Part shown: in pieces, positions 45,005 through 53,700 of the stretch
Numbering within the stretch: the stretch's first letter is position 1
Layout of the letters: each line of letters opens with the position of its first letter
NCBI GenBank assembly: GCA_040398845.1
Contig: JBBATH010000009.1
Location: 62,001 to 126,000 of the forward strand
DNA length: 64,000 nucleotides
Origin: WLND01 sp040398845
GTDB taxonomy: Bacteria; Actinomycetota; Actinomycetes; S36-B12
Direction: 5' to 3'
The notes under the pieces: generated by a model
The model's input: only the letters and a program-made list of their open reading frames with translations
What the model was told of the DNA's origin: nothing
Databases searched by the model: none
Program-made: the position numbers and the translations under genes

Positions 45005-45844
45005 TCACGGATCGTCATTGACAGCCGATTTGGCAATGAACTCCTCGCGCAATCGCGATGAGATCGGCCCCGGCTCACCCCAGGTCCGCTCGTCGATTCG
45101 GATGACCGGGTGAACATCGCGAGTCGATGAGGTAAGGAATATCTCGTCAGCGGCAAACAGGGCCCCGTAGGGCACGGTCTCCTCGACCGCACCAAACCAG
45201 TCGATGACGAGCTCCCGCGTGATCCCAGCGAGGCATCCACTTGAGATAGGCGGGGTCAGCACCCGGCCCTCGATGACCACGAAGACGTTCGTGCCGGTGC
45301 CCTCGCACAGCTCCTCTCGCGTGTTCGCCATCACTGCCTCGCTCGCTCCCACGTCGTGCGCGTATCGCAGCGCGACGACGTTTTCTGCATAGGAGGTGCT
45401 CTTCACGCCGGTAATCGGTGATCTTTCATTGCGAACCCAAGGCACGGTCGAGCATGTCGTTGCATCCGGCCAGGCGAGGCTCTTCGCCATTGCGACGACA
45501 AGGGTGGGCGACGCGGTACCGCGATCACTCCCCAGTGGGGCCTCGCCCGCGGTGTAGGTGATCCGCAGCCTCCCGAGACTGCCGATGATCGGTGCATTCG
45601 CGAAGATCACCTCACCCACCGCATCACGGACCACCCCCTCATCGGGCGCCTGCAGGCCCAGGGCGGCCGCTGAGCGGGCCAGGCGCCGCAGATGCCTCGT
45701 CAGTGCAAACGGCCGTCCGTGCGCCACCTTGAGCGTCTCGAACACTCCATCGGCAACCGTGAATCCGTGATCGAGCACGCTCACGAGCGCCTCGTCAACG
45801 GGCACGAGACTGCCGATCTCCTGATCCCCCAGCCAGATCATCAT
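45005..45844 (-). CDS. pabC: 4-amino-4-deoxychorismate lyase (class IV PLP enzyme)
   Basis: Releases p-aminobenzoate and pyruvate from aminodeoxychorismate for folate synthesis. 279 aa, fold-type IV. PLP lysine in GVKSTSYAENVVAL (about 150), with LDHGFTVADGVFETL near residue 24-38 and the phosphate loop EIFLTSSTRDV. Overlap with pabB (ATGA, 45841-45844) favours the lyase over a branched-chain or D-amino acid aminotransferase, which look similar. Confidence 0.88.
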   Translation of the reverse strand: MMIWLGDQEIGSLVPVDEALVSVLDHGFTVADGVFETLKVAHGRPFALTRHLRRLARSAAALGLQAPDEGVVRDAVGEVIFANAPIIGSLGRLRITYTAGEAPLGSDRGTASPTLVVAMAKSLAWPDATTCSTVPWVRNERSPITGVKSTSYAENVVALRYAHDVGASEAVMANTREELCEGTGTNVFVVIEGRVLTPPISSGCLAGITRELVIDWFGAVEETVPYGALFAADEIFLTSSTRDVHPVIRIDERTWGEPGPISSRLREEFIAKSAVNDDP

Positions 45845-46869
45845 GGGGGCTCACCCTGCCAGATTCCTGATGTGAGCGACATGAGCCGGTAAGCCTTCAG
45901 CTCCGTCTCCCGCCACTCAGCAGCAGGATCCGAGCCCCACGTAATGCCCGCCCCTGTGCCGAAGAGCAGGTCAGTGCCCTCAAGCCAGAAGGTTCGAATC
46001 GTTACCGCGAGACTGGCCGTTCGCGCATCGGCATCGACCCACCCGAAGCCGCCGCAGTAGGGACCACGTGAAGCCGTCTCGAGTTCTGCGATGAGCCGAA
46101 GGGCGCTCGACTTTGGCGCTCCCGTGACCGAGCCCGGCGGAAAGGTCGCGTCGATGACCTTCGACCACCCGGTGCCGGCCACCAGCTCACCGACGACATC
46201 GGAGACAAGATGCACGAGCCCCGGGTGTCGCTCAAGACGCAGGAGCGCAGGAACTGTGACCGACCCTGTCACGCAGATTCTCGACAGGTCGTTGCGCATG
46301 AGGTCGACAATCATGACGTTCTCTGCCTCGTCCTTCGGGAGCAGGTCCGCTGCGGTCCGGCCTGTGCCCTTGATCGGACCCGACTTCATGGTGTTGCCGA
46401 TCCTCTCGAGGAACAGCTCAGGGCTTGCCGACGCCAGGTGCAGACCGATCGACGGGACTCGCAGGAATCCACCGTACGGCGCCGGATTTCCCTGTTGCAG
46501 CAGGGTGAACAAAGCCGCAACATCCTGTTGCTGCGGATCTGGCATCGGAGCTCGCATCACCCTGCAGATGTTTGCTTGGTACACCTCCCCGCGTTCGATC
46601 TCGACGCGCGTTCTCGCAACAGCGTCCCGATACTGCTCTGCGTTCATCGATGACATCCATGAACTCACCGCCGGGCCCGACCACCTACCAATGGACGATT
46701 CAGTCGCAAGACCTTGGGACCAATGCCGGAAACGAACGCAGGTAGGTGGCCCGTCGTACGGAAGCACCACCGCCCATCGGCCCGATGTGTCGAGCGCCGC
46801 AACGTCCGAGGTCACATCTTCGACCCCCCACGCCCACTGACCGCCGAGGTAGGCGAGGGCATCATCCAC
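45841..46869 (-). CDS. pabB: Aminodeoxychorismate synthase component I
   Basis: Chorismate-binding enzyme aminating chorismate to ADC. 342 aa, shorter than the usual ~450 because the N-terminal tryptophan-binding-like region is reduced. Active-site blocks: GEVYQANICRVM, GPIKGTGRTA (the K that distinguishes ADC synthase from anthranilate synthase), DLMRNDLSRIC and TFPPGSVTGAPK. The glutaminase partner PabA is not nearby. GTG start; pabC overlaps its end. Confidence 0.9.
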   Translation of the reverse strand: MDDALAYLGGQWAWGVEDVTSDVAALDTSGRWAVVLPYDGPPTCVRFRHWSQGLATESSIGRWSGPAVSSWMSSMNAEQYRDAVARTRVEIERGEVYQANICRVMRAPMPDPQQQDVAALFTLLQQGNPAPYGGFLRVPSIGLHLASASPELFLERIGNTMKSGPIKGTGRTAADLLPKDEAENVMIVDLMRNDLSRICVTGSVTVPALLRLERHPGLVHLVSDVVGELVAGTGWSKVIDATFPPGSVTGAPKSSALRLIAELETASRGPYCGGFGWVDADARTASLAVTIRTFWLEGTDLLFGTGAGITWGSDPAAEWRETELKAYRLMSLTSGIWQGEPP

Positions 46870-46982
46870 GGTGCAATCATGCCTCGAAACGCACGAACAG
46901 GTCCCCGCGCTCGCGGTGGACCCACCTCGTCAGATACTGTTCCGTCTGGAACCACTTGGGTCTCTTGGCCCGAATGGAACAT

Positions 46983-47055
46983 GCGGACGTAGCGCAGCTG
47001 GTAGCGCATCACCTTGCCAAGGTGAGGGTCGCGGGTTCGAATCCCGTCGTCCGCT
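46983..47055 (+). tRNA. tRNA-Gly (anticodon GCC)
   Basis: 73 nt: acceptor GCGGACG/CGTCCGC, anticodon stem TCACC/GGTGA with loop TTGCCAA, T-arm GCGGGTTCGAATCCCGT. Discriminator T (U), normal for tRNA-Gly; no encoded CCA. Confidence 0.96.
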
Positions 47056-47098
47056 CGCATAATCGACCAGGTGCGGGCAATTGAGCGCACTGGTCCAC

Positions 47099-47169
47099 GG
47101 TGGAGTGACCGAGAGGCGAGGTAGCGGCCTGCAAAGCCGCGTACACGGGTTCAAATCCCGTCTCCACCT
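47099..47169 (+). tRNA. tRNA-Cys (anticodon GCA)
   Basis: 71 nt: acceptor GGTGGAG/CTCCACC, anticodon stem GCGGC/GCCGC with loop CTGCAAA, T-arm ACGGGTTCAAATCCCGT. Discriminator U73 as required by CysRS. 43 bases after tRNA-Gly. Confidence 0.96.
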
Positions 47170-47287
47170 CAATCGCCAGTGAAGAAGCAGATGGCACGGG
47201 TTGTCAACCACTCGGCGTCGCCTGCGGAGCTCAACGAGCAGACCACGCCGGCTGCGGACGCTCGCCGACCGGAATCAATAGCGAGAC

Positions 47288-48385
47288 TCAGATTGCGATC
47301 ACCGCACCGACGAGTGTGTCAAAGCCGCGCCAGAGCAGCGCCTCGCCCAGCGGGGCTTGCACCTGCGAATAGGCGATGACCGCCACCATGCTGATCCCAA
47401 GCACCGAGATCGCGTAACTTCTGCGCATGTAGGCAATGGTGAGCACCAAACCAGTCGCGAGGATGACCAACCGCAGAGCCCCGGGAGCAATGGTGGCATC
47501 GACGACTGTGAGCGCGATCATCGCGACAACCGTGCCCGCGAGGCGCTCGACCAAGCGGTCGATTGTCAGCGGTAGACCCGGGGGGAGCAATGTGATGAGG
47601 GTCATGAGGACCCAGATGGCGTTGTGATCCCTGGTTGCCGAAACGACCATGGCTCCGATGCCCAGTCCGAGCGCCGATCGAATCGTCATGTGTCGCAGCC
47701 TTTCCAGTTGCTTGCCTGGCAGCAGCGGAAATTGCCTATTTGCGGGGCTCACGTGAAGCGCCCGATGCGTCGGTACCAGCACGAGCATCCACCTCAGGAC
47801 CACGGTGCAGATGATCATTACGGCGAAACCCAGCCCGAGGTATCCAGCCGAGACACCGCTGCCCGCCCCGAACACGAATGGAACAAAGTACATGTACAGC
47901 AGGATGCTGCCGAGGGTTGCGAGCGGTTCACCGCGCCGCGCGAGCACCCCCGCGACCACTGCTGCCGCAGCAAGAGCAATTCCCGATGCGATTGGCGAAG
48001 GCCTAACCCAGATGGCGATCAACGTCAGTGGCAACGACACTGAAGCGAGCGCCAATGCGCGAACAATGCCGCTACGCGTCGTGCCACCCAACGACCCCAA
48101 GAATGCGAACATTCCGCCGAAGACTGCAGGCAGGACTGCGTGAGTCAGTCCCTCGCCCAGGTGCCCCACCATGAGCAGGGCTGCGCGACCAGCGGCGAAC
48201 ACGATCGTGACGTCGGCGAGTACCGCGACGCCAGATTGCAAGAGCACGGGCACCGGATGAGACCGCAGAGCGTGCGCCAGGCGCGACGCGCGACGTCTCT
48301 CATTACGTTGCTCCTCCACTCCTCCAAGCGTCCTCCTTCTGCCCCCGGGACGCCCACCGAGCGGGCGCGTTCGCCGATAGCGCAT
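47288..48385 (-). CDS. FUSC-superfamily membrane protein
   Basis: 365 aa. A basic N-terminus (many Arg, residues 1-45) precedes two bundles of hydrophobic segments separated by a hydrophilic stretch near 215-235 (HVSPANRQFPLLPGKQLERLR). That duplicated layout, and the second-half blocks HNAIWVLMTLITLLPPGLPLT and RLVERLAGTVVAM, fit the FUSC/aromatic acid exporter-like superfamily (fusaric acid resistance domain). Substrate unknown. Divergent from the NlpC/P60 gene; the next gene on its 3' side is tRNA-Cys on the opposite strand. Confidence 0.75.
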   Translation of the reverse strand: MRYRRTRPLGGRPGGRRRTLGGVEEQRNERRRASRLAHALRSHPVPVLLQSGVAVLADVTIVFAAGRAALLMVGHLGEGLTHAVLPAVFGGMFAFLGSLGGTTRSGIVRALALASVSLPLTLIAIWVRPSPIASGIALAAAAVVAGVLARRGEPLATLGSILLYMYFVPFVFGAGSGVSAGYLGLGFAVMIICTVVLRWMLVLVPTHRALHVSPANRQFPLLPGKQLERLRHMTIRSALGLGIGAMVVSATRDHNAIWVLMTLITLLPPGLPLTIDRLVERLAGTVVAMIALTVVDATIAPGALRLVILATGLVLTIAYMRRSYAISVLGISMVAVIAYSQVQAPLGEALLWRGFDTLVGAVIAI

Positions 48386-48477
48386 ACCTTTACAGGAACT
48401 TCATGAGGCCGCCCGCGTCTCTCGACGCTCCTTTCGAAAAGAGCATGTAACCTCTCATTGAAAGTATTTGTTCGACG

Positions 48478-48493
48478 AAGGCCACGAGGCCTT
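48478..48493 (+). other. Small hairpin just upstream of the NlpC/P60 ribosome site
   Basis: AAGGCC-ACGA-GGCCTT forms a perfect 6-bp stem whose 3' side ends four to seven bases before AAAAGGAGGG. It may tune ribosome access; no riboswitch consensus was recognised. Confidence 0.35.
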
Positions 48494-48515
48494 GTCAAAA
48501 GGAGGGGTTGGAGCT

Positions 48516-49583
48516 TTGGTTCTCGCGCATCGGAGAACCCGTGTGTTCACGGTCCTTGCGGCCCTCACCGGGGTTGCCATGAGTATCGGGCTGCCCTCGC
48601 CCGTTCAGGCCTCGCCTCAGGCTGATATTCAGGCCGTGCAGGCGAAGGTGCGCGAATTGCGTAGCCAAGCCGAGTCTGCCAATGAGAATTACTACGAGGT
48701 CCGTGCGAACCTTTCTGACGTTCGAACGGAGATCGACAGCATCAATGCCAAGATCGCCCGCAACAAGGCGGCCCGGCGAGAACAGGCACAGGCAGTGAAC
48801 AGTCTCGCCCGCTCCCTCTACATGATGGGCTCGATTGATCCAACCCTTCAGATCCTGCTGGCCGAGGATCCATCCGCCTTCCTTGCGCAGGCTTCAGCCA
48901 TGGAGCAACTGTCCCAGTCTCAACAGGCCACGCTGCGCAAGTGGCAGACTGCGGGCCTCGCACTCGCGCAGTCGGAAGCAGTACTCGCCGATCGTGAGAA
49001 GGCAGCCAAGACGCTGAGTCGTTCCATGGCTGACCGAAAGTCCGAGGTCGACGACAAAGTGCGGCAGGCCGAGGACGTGCTGGGCAGCCTCTCCGCCGAG
49101 CAGCGCCGGATCCTTGCAGCCCAACGTGCAGAGCAACGGCGGCAACAGGCGGCGCAGGCCGCCGCAGCAGCCAAGCAGATCAACAGCCAGACCGGTGGCG
49201 GTGGATCACCCGGTTCAGGTCGGGCGGCAGCAGCAGTTCGATACATGCTCTCCCAAGTGGGAGATCCCTACTCGTACAGCGCCAACCCGCCTCGGTCCTG
49301 GGACTGTTCCAAGCTCACGACGGCTGCATGGGGCCAGTCCGGGGTCGGACTCACCCCACTGAGCTACCGTCAGTGGGACCAGACACGTCGGGTACCCGTA
49401 TCTCAGATTGCTCCCGGGGACCTCGTCTTCTACTTTGGCAAGGGCGCGCACCACGTCGCGATGTATATCGGCAATGGAAAAATGGTGAGCGCGTCAAACC
49501 CTGACGATGGCGTCGAGATCATCGACTTCCTCGGCCCTTGGTACCGCGAGAGATTCTCAGGGGTGGGCCGGGTCATCGGCTGA
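48516..49583 (+). CDS. Secreted NlpC/P60 peptidoglycan endopeptidase
   Basis: Cell-wall hydrolase of the RipA/CwlO type. TTG 48516 with GGAGGGG about ten bases upstream gives 355 aa with signal peptide (RRTRVFTVLAALTG..., cleavage near VQAS). A long coiled coil (about residues 35-225, Gln/Ala/Arg/Glu-rich) precedes a Gly/Ser link and the C-terminal NlpC/P60 domain with catalytic C264 (SWDCSKLT) and H313 (GAHHVAMYIG). The coiled coil often regulates such enzymes. Cleaves the D-Glu-meso-DAP bond in characterised homologues. An alternative start is GTG 48543. Confidence 0.88.
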   Translation: MVLAHRRTRVFTVLAALTGVAMSIGLPSPVQASPQADIQAVQAKVRELRSQAESANENYYEVRANLSDVRTEIDSINAKIARNKAARREQAQAVNSLARSLYMMGSIDPTLQILLAEDPSAFLAQASAMEQLSQSQQATLRKWQTAGLALAQSEAVLADREKAAKTLSRSMADRKSEVDDKVRQAEDVLGSLSAEQRRILAAQRAEQRRQQAAQAAAAAKQINSQTGGGGSPGSGRAAAAVRYMLSQVGDPYSYSANPPRSWDCSKLTTAAWGQSGVGLTPLSYRQWDQTRRVPVSQIAPGDLVFYFGKGAHHVAMYIGNGKMVSASNPDDGVEIIDFLGPWYRERFSGVGRVIG

Positions 49584-49647
49584 CGAGGAATCATTGGTTC
49601 AACCGCAGGAACGGCAATCTTCAACTGAGTGAGGAATGGGGTATCAC

Positions 49648-50625
49648 ATGCGCACCCGAATCCTCGGCCGTTCGCTTTCCGTATCCGAGCAGGGGCTCGG
49701 ATGCATGGGCATGAGTCACTCCTACGGGGTGCCCGACGATGTTGAGTCCCGCGCGACCATTCACCGCGCACTTGTCCTCGGGATCACCTTCTTCGACACA
49801 GCCGACATCTACGGATTCGGCGCCAACGAGGAACTTTTGGCACCCGCACTGTCAAGGGTCAGGGACAAGGTCATCATCGCTACCAAATTCGGGCACGAGC
49901 CCGTCGAAACTGGCGGTGTCCGCATAAACGGTCATCCGGATTACGTTCGGGCTGCCTGTGATGCATCGCTCATCCGACTCGGAATTGAAACCATCGATCT
50001 GTACTACCAGCATCGAGTTGATCGGGCCATCCCCATAGAAGAGACGTGGGGCGCGATGCGCGGGCTCGTCGACGCAGGCAAGGTGCGCTACCTCGGAATC
50101 TGTGAGGCTGCACCGAGCACAATCCGCCGGGCCCATGCCGTTCATCCGGTGACGGCCATCCAGAGTGAGTACTCGCTGTGGACGCGTGACGTCGAAGACA
50201 ATGGCGTTCTTGAGGTCGCACGGGAGCTTGACATTGGGTTTGTGCCCTTCTCCCCCATGGGCCGAGGCATCTTTTCTGGGGCGCTCACCAGTCTCGACCA
50301 ACTGCCAGCAACGGACCACCGCCGCAATAATCCTCGGTTCCAAGGCACCAACCTCGACAAGAACCTCGCACTCATCCGGGGCCTCGCATCCGTCGCTGCT
50401 GAGCTTGGCGTGCTTCCGATTCAACTGGCGCTCGCCTGGGTCATGGCCCAGGGCCCAAACATCGTGCCAATACCCGGGACCAAGCACACCGGGTACGTCG
50501 AGCAGAACATCGCTGCCGGCGACATTGAGCTGACCCCAGAGGACCTCGCCCGGATCGAGGCAGTCTTCCCCCGTGGCGCAGTCGCAGGACCGCGCTATTC
50601 GGACATGACGAATATCTACGTGTAG
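49648..50625 (+). CDS. Aldo/keto reductase
   Basis: 325-aa TIM-barrel NAD(P)H oxidoreductase of the AKR11/13 type. Catalytic tetrad contexts are present: Asp and Tyr in FFDTADIYGFGANEELL, Lys in IIATKFG and His in DLYYQHRVD; the cofactor-binding end is VPIPGTKHTGYVEQNI. ATG 49648 has GGGG six bases upstream; ATG 49636 is also possible. Substrate unknown. Lies between the NlpC/P60 and ABC-F genes on the same strand with 64- and 79-base gaps. Confidence 0.88.
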   Translation: MRTRILGRSLSVSEQGLGCMGMSHSYGVPDDVESRATIHRALVLGITFFDTADIYGFGANEELLAPALSRVRDKVIIATKFGHEPVETGGVRINGHPDYVRAACDASLIRLGIETIDLYYQHRVDRAIPIEETWGAMRGLVDAGKVRYLGICEAAPSTIRRAHAVHPVTAIQSEYSLWTRDVEDNGVLEVARELDIGFVPFSPMGRGIFSGALTSLDQLPATDHRRNNPRFQGTNLDKNLALIRGLASVAAELGVLPIQLALAWVMAQGPNIVPIPGTKHTGYVEQNIAAGDIELTPEDLARIEAVFPRGAVAGPRYSDMTNIYV

Positions 50626-50704
50626 CGCAGGGCTCCGCTGAGGGGCGCCTCGGTGCGACGATCCCTTGGTGCCACGATCCCTCGGTGCAAGAAAGGATGG
50701 ACTC

Positions 50705-52351
50705 ATGTCAGCGACGGTGCAGGTCAGGGAAGTGTCGGTAAGCCACGGAGATCGGCAGCTCTTTACCGGACTCGACCTCGTCGTGGCCCCCGGCGACGTC
50801 ATCGGCCTCGTCGGACCAAATGGCGCCGGCAAATCGACCTTGCTCCGCGTCCTCGCCGGTGAACGCTCACCAGACTCCGGTTCCGTTCGACTATCCCCTC
50901 CCAATGCAAACATCGGTTATCTCAGCCAGGAGCCGGATCGGCTCGATGGGGAGACCGTGCGGGCCAACCTCGCGCGGCGCACCGACGTTGCGGCCGCCCA
51001 GTCGGAGCTTGACCATCAGGCTGGCCTCCTCGCGAGCAGCGACCCAAGCGCAGGCGATGGCTACTCAGATGCCCTCGACGCCTGGCTCTCGCTCGGAGGG
51101 GCAGACTTTGACGAGCGCCTCGAGGCGGTCGTCCGTGAAATCGGGCTCAAGGTCGACCTTGACCTCGATATGTCTGCGCTCTCCGGAGGCCAGGCTGCGC
51201 GGGTTGGCCTCGCGGCCCTTCTCTTGTCCCGATACGACGCCTACCTGCTCGACGAGCCCACCAATGACCTCGACAGCGAAGGATTGGACCTGCTCGAGGA
51301 GTTCGTCGAGAACGCGAAGGCGCCCATCGTTGTCGTGAGTCACGATCGCGAGTTTCTCTCCCGGACCGTCACAACCGTTCTGGAGATCGACCACAGCCTC
51401 CAACGCATCACCACCTACGGAGGCGGCTACGACGCCTACCTGGAGGAGCGTTCGGTCGCCCGGCAGCACGCACGCCAGTCGTACGAGCAGTACGCCGGGC
51501 GTCGAGCCGAGCTCGAGGCGCGAGCTCGTTCCCAGCGGGCATGGATGGAGAAGGGCGTGAAGAACGCCCGCCGCAAGGCCAAGGACAACGACAAGATCGG
51601 CCGCAAATTCCGTTCGGAGGCAACGGAGAAGCAAGCAGCCAAGGCCCGTCAGTCTGAGCGACTCATCGAGCGACTTGAGGTCGTCGATGAGCCGCGCAAG
51701 GAGTGGCAGTTGCAGTTCTCCATCGCTTCCGCGCCACGCTCGGGTGAGATCGTCAGCGTCGCCCGCGCCGCAAGCGTGTGTCGCGGGGACTTCACCCTCG
51801 GTCCGATCGATGTGCAGCTCAACCTGCGTGATCGCGTGGCGGTAACCGGCCCCAACGGCGGTGGCAAGAGCACCCTCCTTGGACTACTCCTAGGCCGGAT
51901 CCCACCGAGCAGCGGCCTCGTGAGCATGGGGCAAGGCGTGGTCGTAGGCGAGGTCGACCAAGCGCGCGCACTGTTCGAGGGTGATGACCCGCTCGTTGTG
52001 GCATTCGCACGGGAGGTGCCGAAGTGGCCTACCGCTGAAGTGCGCACCTTGCTGGCCAAGTTCGGCCTCGGAGTCCACCAGGTGACTCGACCAGCTGCTT
52101 CGCTGTCACCCGGTGAGCGAACGCGAGCAAGCCTCGCCCTTCTCCAGGCAAGAGGCGTCAATCTCCTTGTTCTTGATGAGCCAACCAACCATCTAGACCT
52201 TCCCGCGATAGAGCAACTCGTGGAGGCCCTCGACACCTTCGATGGCACGCTCATTCTCGTGACGCATGACCGGCGCATGCTTGACACGGTGCAATTGACC
52301 CGGCGCTGGCATGTCAACGCCGGAACCCTCGAGGAGATCACCGCCGACTGA
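50705..52351 (+). CDS. ABC-F family ATPase
   Basis: Soluble protein with two ABC domains and no membrane part, 548 aa. First domain: Walker A GPNGAGKST (37-45), signature LSGGQAAR, Walker B LLDEPTNDLD. Second: GPNGGGKST, LSPGERTR, LVLDEPTNHLD. The linker (about 240-330) is basic and helical (RRAELEARARSQRAWMEKG), as in ribosome-binding ABC-F proteins. Such proteins rescue or protect ribosomes; a resistance role is possible but unproven. ATG 50705 has AAAGGA upstream and starts the conserved region. Confidence 0.9.
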   Translation: MSATVQVREVSVSHGDRQLFTGLDLVVAPGDVIGLVGPNGAGKSTLLRVLAGERSPDSGSVRLSPPNANIGYLSQEPDRLDGETVRANLARRTDVAAAQSELDHQAGLLASSDPSAGDGYSDALDAWLSLGGADFDERLEAVVREIGLKVDLDLDMSALSGGQAARVGLAALLLSRYDAYLLDEPTNDLDSEGLDLLEEFVENAKAPIVVVSHDREFLSRTVTTVLEIDHSLQRITTYGGGYDAYLEERSVARQHARQSYEQYAGRRAELEARARSQRAWMEKGVKNARRKAKDNDKIGRKFRSEATEKQAAKARQSERLIERLEVVDEPRKEWQLQFSIASAPRSGEIVSVARAASVCRGDFTLGPIDVQLNLRDRVAVTGPNGGGKSTLLGLLLGRIPPSSGLVSMGQGVVVGEVDQARALFEGDDPLVVAFAREVPKWPTAEVRTLLAKFGLGVHQVTRPAASLSPGERTRASLALLQARGVNLLVLDEPTNHLDLPAIEQLVEALDTFDGTLILVTHDRRMLDTVQLTRRWHVNAGTLEEITAD

Positions 52352-52389
52352 GCCCCGGCGGATGGCTGTGCCATGACGAGGAGATCGGG

Positions 52390-52395
52390 TAGCGT
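52390..52395 (+). promoter_or_regulatory. -10 box TAGCGT, possible leaderless start of the ArAE-like gene
   Basis: TAGCGT matches TANNNT and ends eight bases before ATG 52404; no Shine-Dalgarno lies in the 52-base gap after the ABC-F gene. Confidence 0.4.
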
Positions 52396-52403
52396 CAGCG
52401 TCG

Positions 52404-53468
52404 ATGGAACGAGTGGATACGTCTGAGTCGATTGAGCAGCGCCGGTGGTGGCAGCGCAGCTACACCCGACTCGCCCTGCTCACATCGCTCGCAGTGCTGG
52501 CGGCCTACATCTTGGCCGAGACTCTCCCATTTGCCGATCCGATTCCCGCCGCCATCACGGCGGCCGTTGCGACGAGAGCAGCCTTCCATCATGCGGCCAA
52601 GGAAACCGCCTTCCAGATCCTCGGTGCCCTCTTCGGCGCGCTTGTCGCACTCGCGTTCGTCTCGATTATCGGGACCGGACCATTCGTCATGTTCCTACTG
52701 GTTCTGCTCGCTTTTGCGCTCGCCCGCCTCCTCCACCTCTCGACGCCAGACGAATCACCATTCGTAGCAGCGAGCATGGCCGTCACAATGATCCTCGTTG
52801 TCGGAACCCACTTCACGAATGAGCTCGCTCTCGAGCGATTCAACGGGGTGGCGATCGGGGCGCTCTGCTCGTTGGTAGCGAGTTTTTTTGCCACCTCAAC
52901 GAAAAGCACCCGGCTGCTGAGGACTCACATCGGTGACCTCCAGCGGGACCTCGGGCTCCTCCTCGCCGAGGTGGCGACCGGCCTGCGTGATGGGCCGACA
53001 TCCGGTGAGGCGTCATCGTGGCTCGATCAGGCGATCGAACTCCGCAATCGCGCAATAGGACTCGACGCCACCTTCGAGGACCTCAAATCACATCGGCGAT
53101 GGAGCCCCCGGATCGACCCCGACGACCTTGAGCAGCTCCGCCGGGGGCTTGACGCAGGGCGCGTCACCTCTGCTCGGGTCCTGTCCATCGCATCGGACCT
53201 CACACATGCGGCCGGTGGCTCTGGCGCATCGACGCTGCCGCCAGCTGTGCTCAGCCCACTCGCTGACCTCATCGCCCTGGCTGCCGAGAACATGGCGGCC
53301 GAGGATCCTGCAACCTCGGTGGGTGCGACCAAGGCCCACGAAGCAGTACGAAATGCCGACCAGACCTCCCAGATCGCTCTCATCGGCGGGATCGTCTCCC
53401 ACGTCAACCGCATCAATCGAGCCACGACCGAGGGATCAAACGATGACGAACCGGGAAGCCCGTCGTAG
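52404..53468 (+). CDS. Aromatic acid exporter-like (ArAE/FUSC) membrane protein
   Basis: 354 aa. About six membrane segments occupy residues 24-165, including ITAAVATRAAFHHAAKETAFQILGALFGALVAL, the FUSC pattern of a conserved region followed by a glycine-rich span. The C-terminal half (about 170-354) is cytoplasmic and helical with charged heptads. Only one membrane bundle is present, unlike the two-bundle protein at 47288, so the two are not duplicates. Substrate unknown. tRNA-Val(GAC) follows 49 bases later. Confidence 0.75.
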   Translation: MERVDTSESIEQRRWWQRSYTRLALLTSLAVLAAYILAETLPFADPIPAAITAAVATRAAFHHAAKETAFQILGALFGALVALAFVSIIGTGPFVMFLLVLLAFALARLLHLSTPDESPFVAASMAVTMILVVGTHFTNELALERFNGVAIGALCSLVASFFATSTKSTRLLRTHIGDLQRDLGLLLAEVATGLRDGPTSGEASSWLDQAIELRNRAIGLDATFEDLKSHRRWSPRIDPDDLEQLRRGLDAGRVTSARVLSIASDLTHAAGGSGASTLPPAVLSPLADLIALAAENMAAEDPATSVGATKAHEAVRNADQTSQIALIGGIVSHVNRINRATTEGSNDDEPGSPS

Positions 53469-53517
53469 CGGGCGCCAGGGCATCCTGTATTGTTTGCGAG
53501 CGTTGCACTGCGAACCC

Positions 53518-53591
53518 GGACCGTTAGCTCAGTTGGCTAGAGCGTTCCCCTGACACGGGAGAGGTCACAAGTTCAAGTCTTGTACGGTCCA
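53518..53591 (+). tRNA. tRNA-Val (anticodon GAC)
   Basis: 74 nt: acceptor GGACCGT/ACGGTCC, anticodon stem TTCCC/GGGAG (last pair wobble) with loop CTGACAC, T-arm CAAGTTCAAGTCTTG. Discriminator A; CCA not encoded. Confidence 0.95.
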
Positions 53592-53604
53592 CCGGAACAT
53601 CGCC

Positions 53605-53634
53605 AAAAACCCCCGCCCTCGAGCGGGGGTTTTT
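53605..53634 (+). terminator. Rho-independent terminator after tRNA-Val(GAC)
   Basis: AAAAACCCCCGC-cctcga-GCGGGGGTTTTT: a 12-bp perfect stem (7 G/C pairs) with a T-tract, 13 bases after the tRNA. Confidence 0.95.
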
Positions 53635-53700
53635 CGCTCCCTCGCCACTTCGGGTGAACAATCTGGTGACGTGAAACAGTACGCATGAAACGATCAACGC

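Noticed and set aside
47099..47287. Integration attachment site at tRNA-Cys
   Set aside because: No integrase is present and no copy of the tRNA 3' end was found at the far end of the insert near 53500.
48386..48515. c-di-AMP (ydaO) riboswitch ahead of the NlpC/P60 gene
   Set aside because: Such riboswitches often precede cell-wall hydrolases in actinobacteria, but the leader is only about 130 bases and lacks the conserved core sequences.
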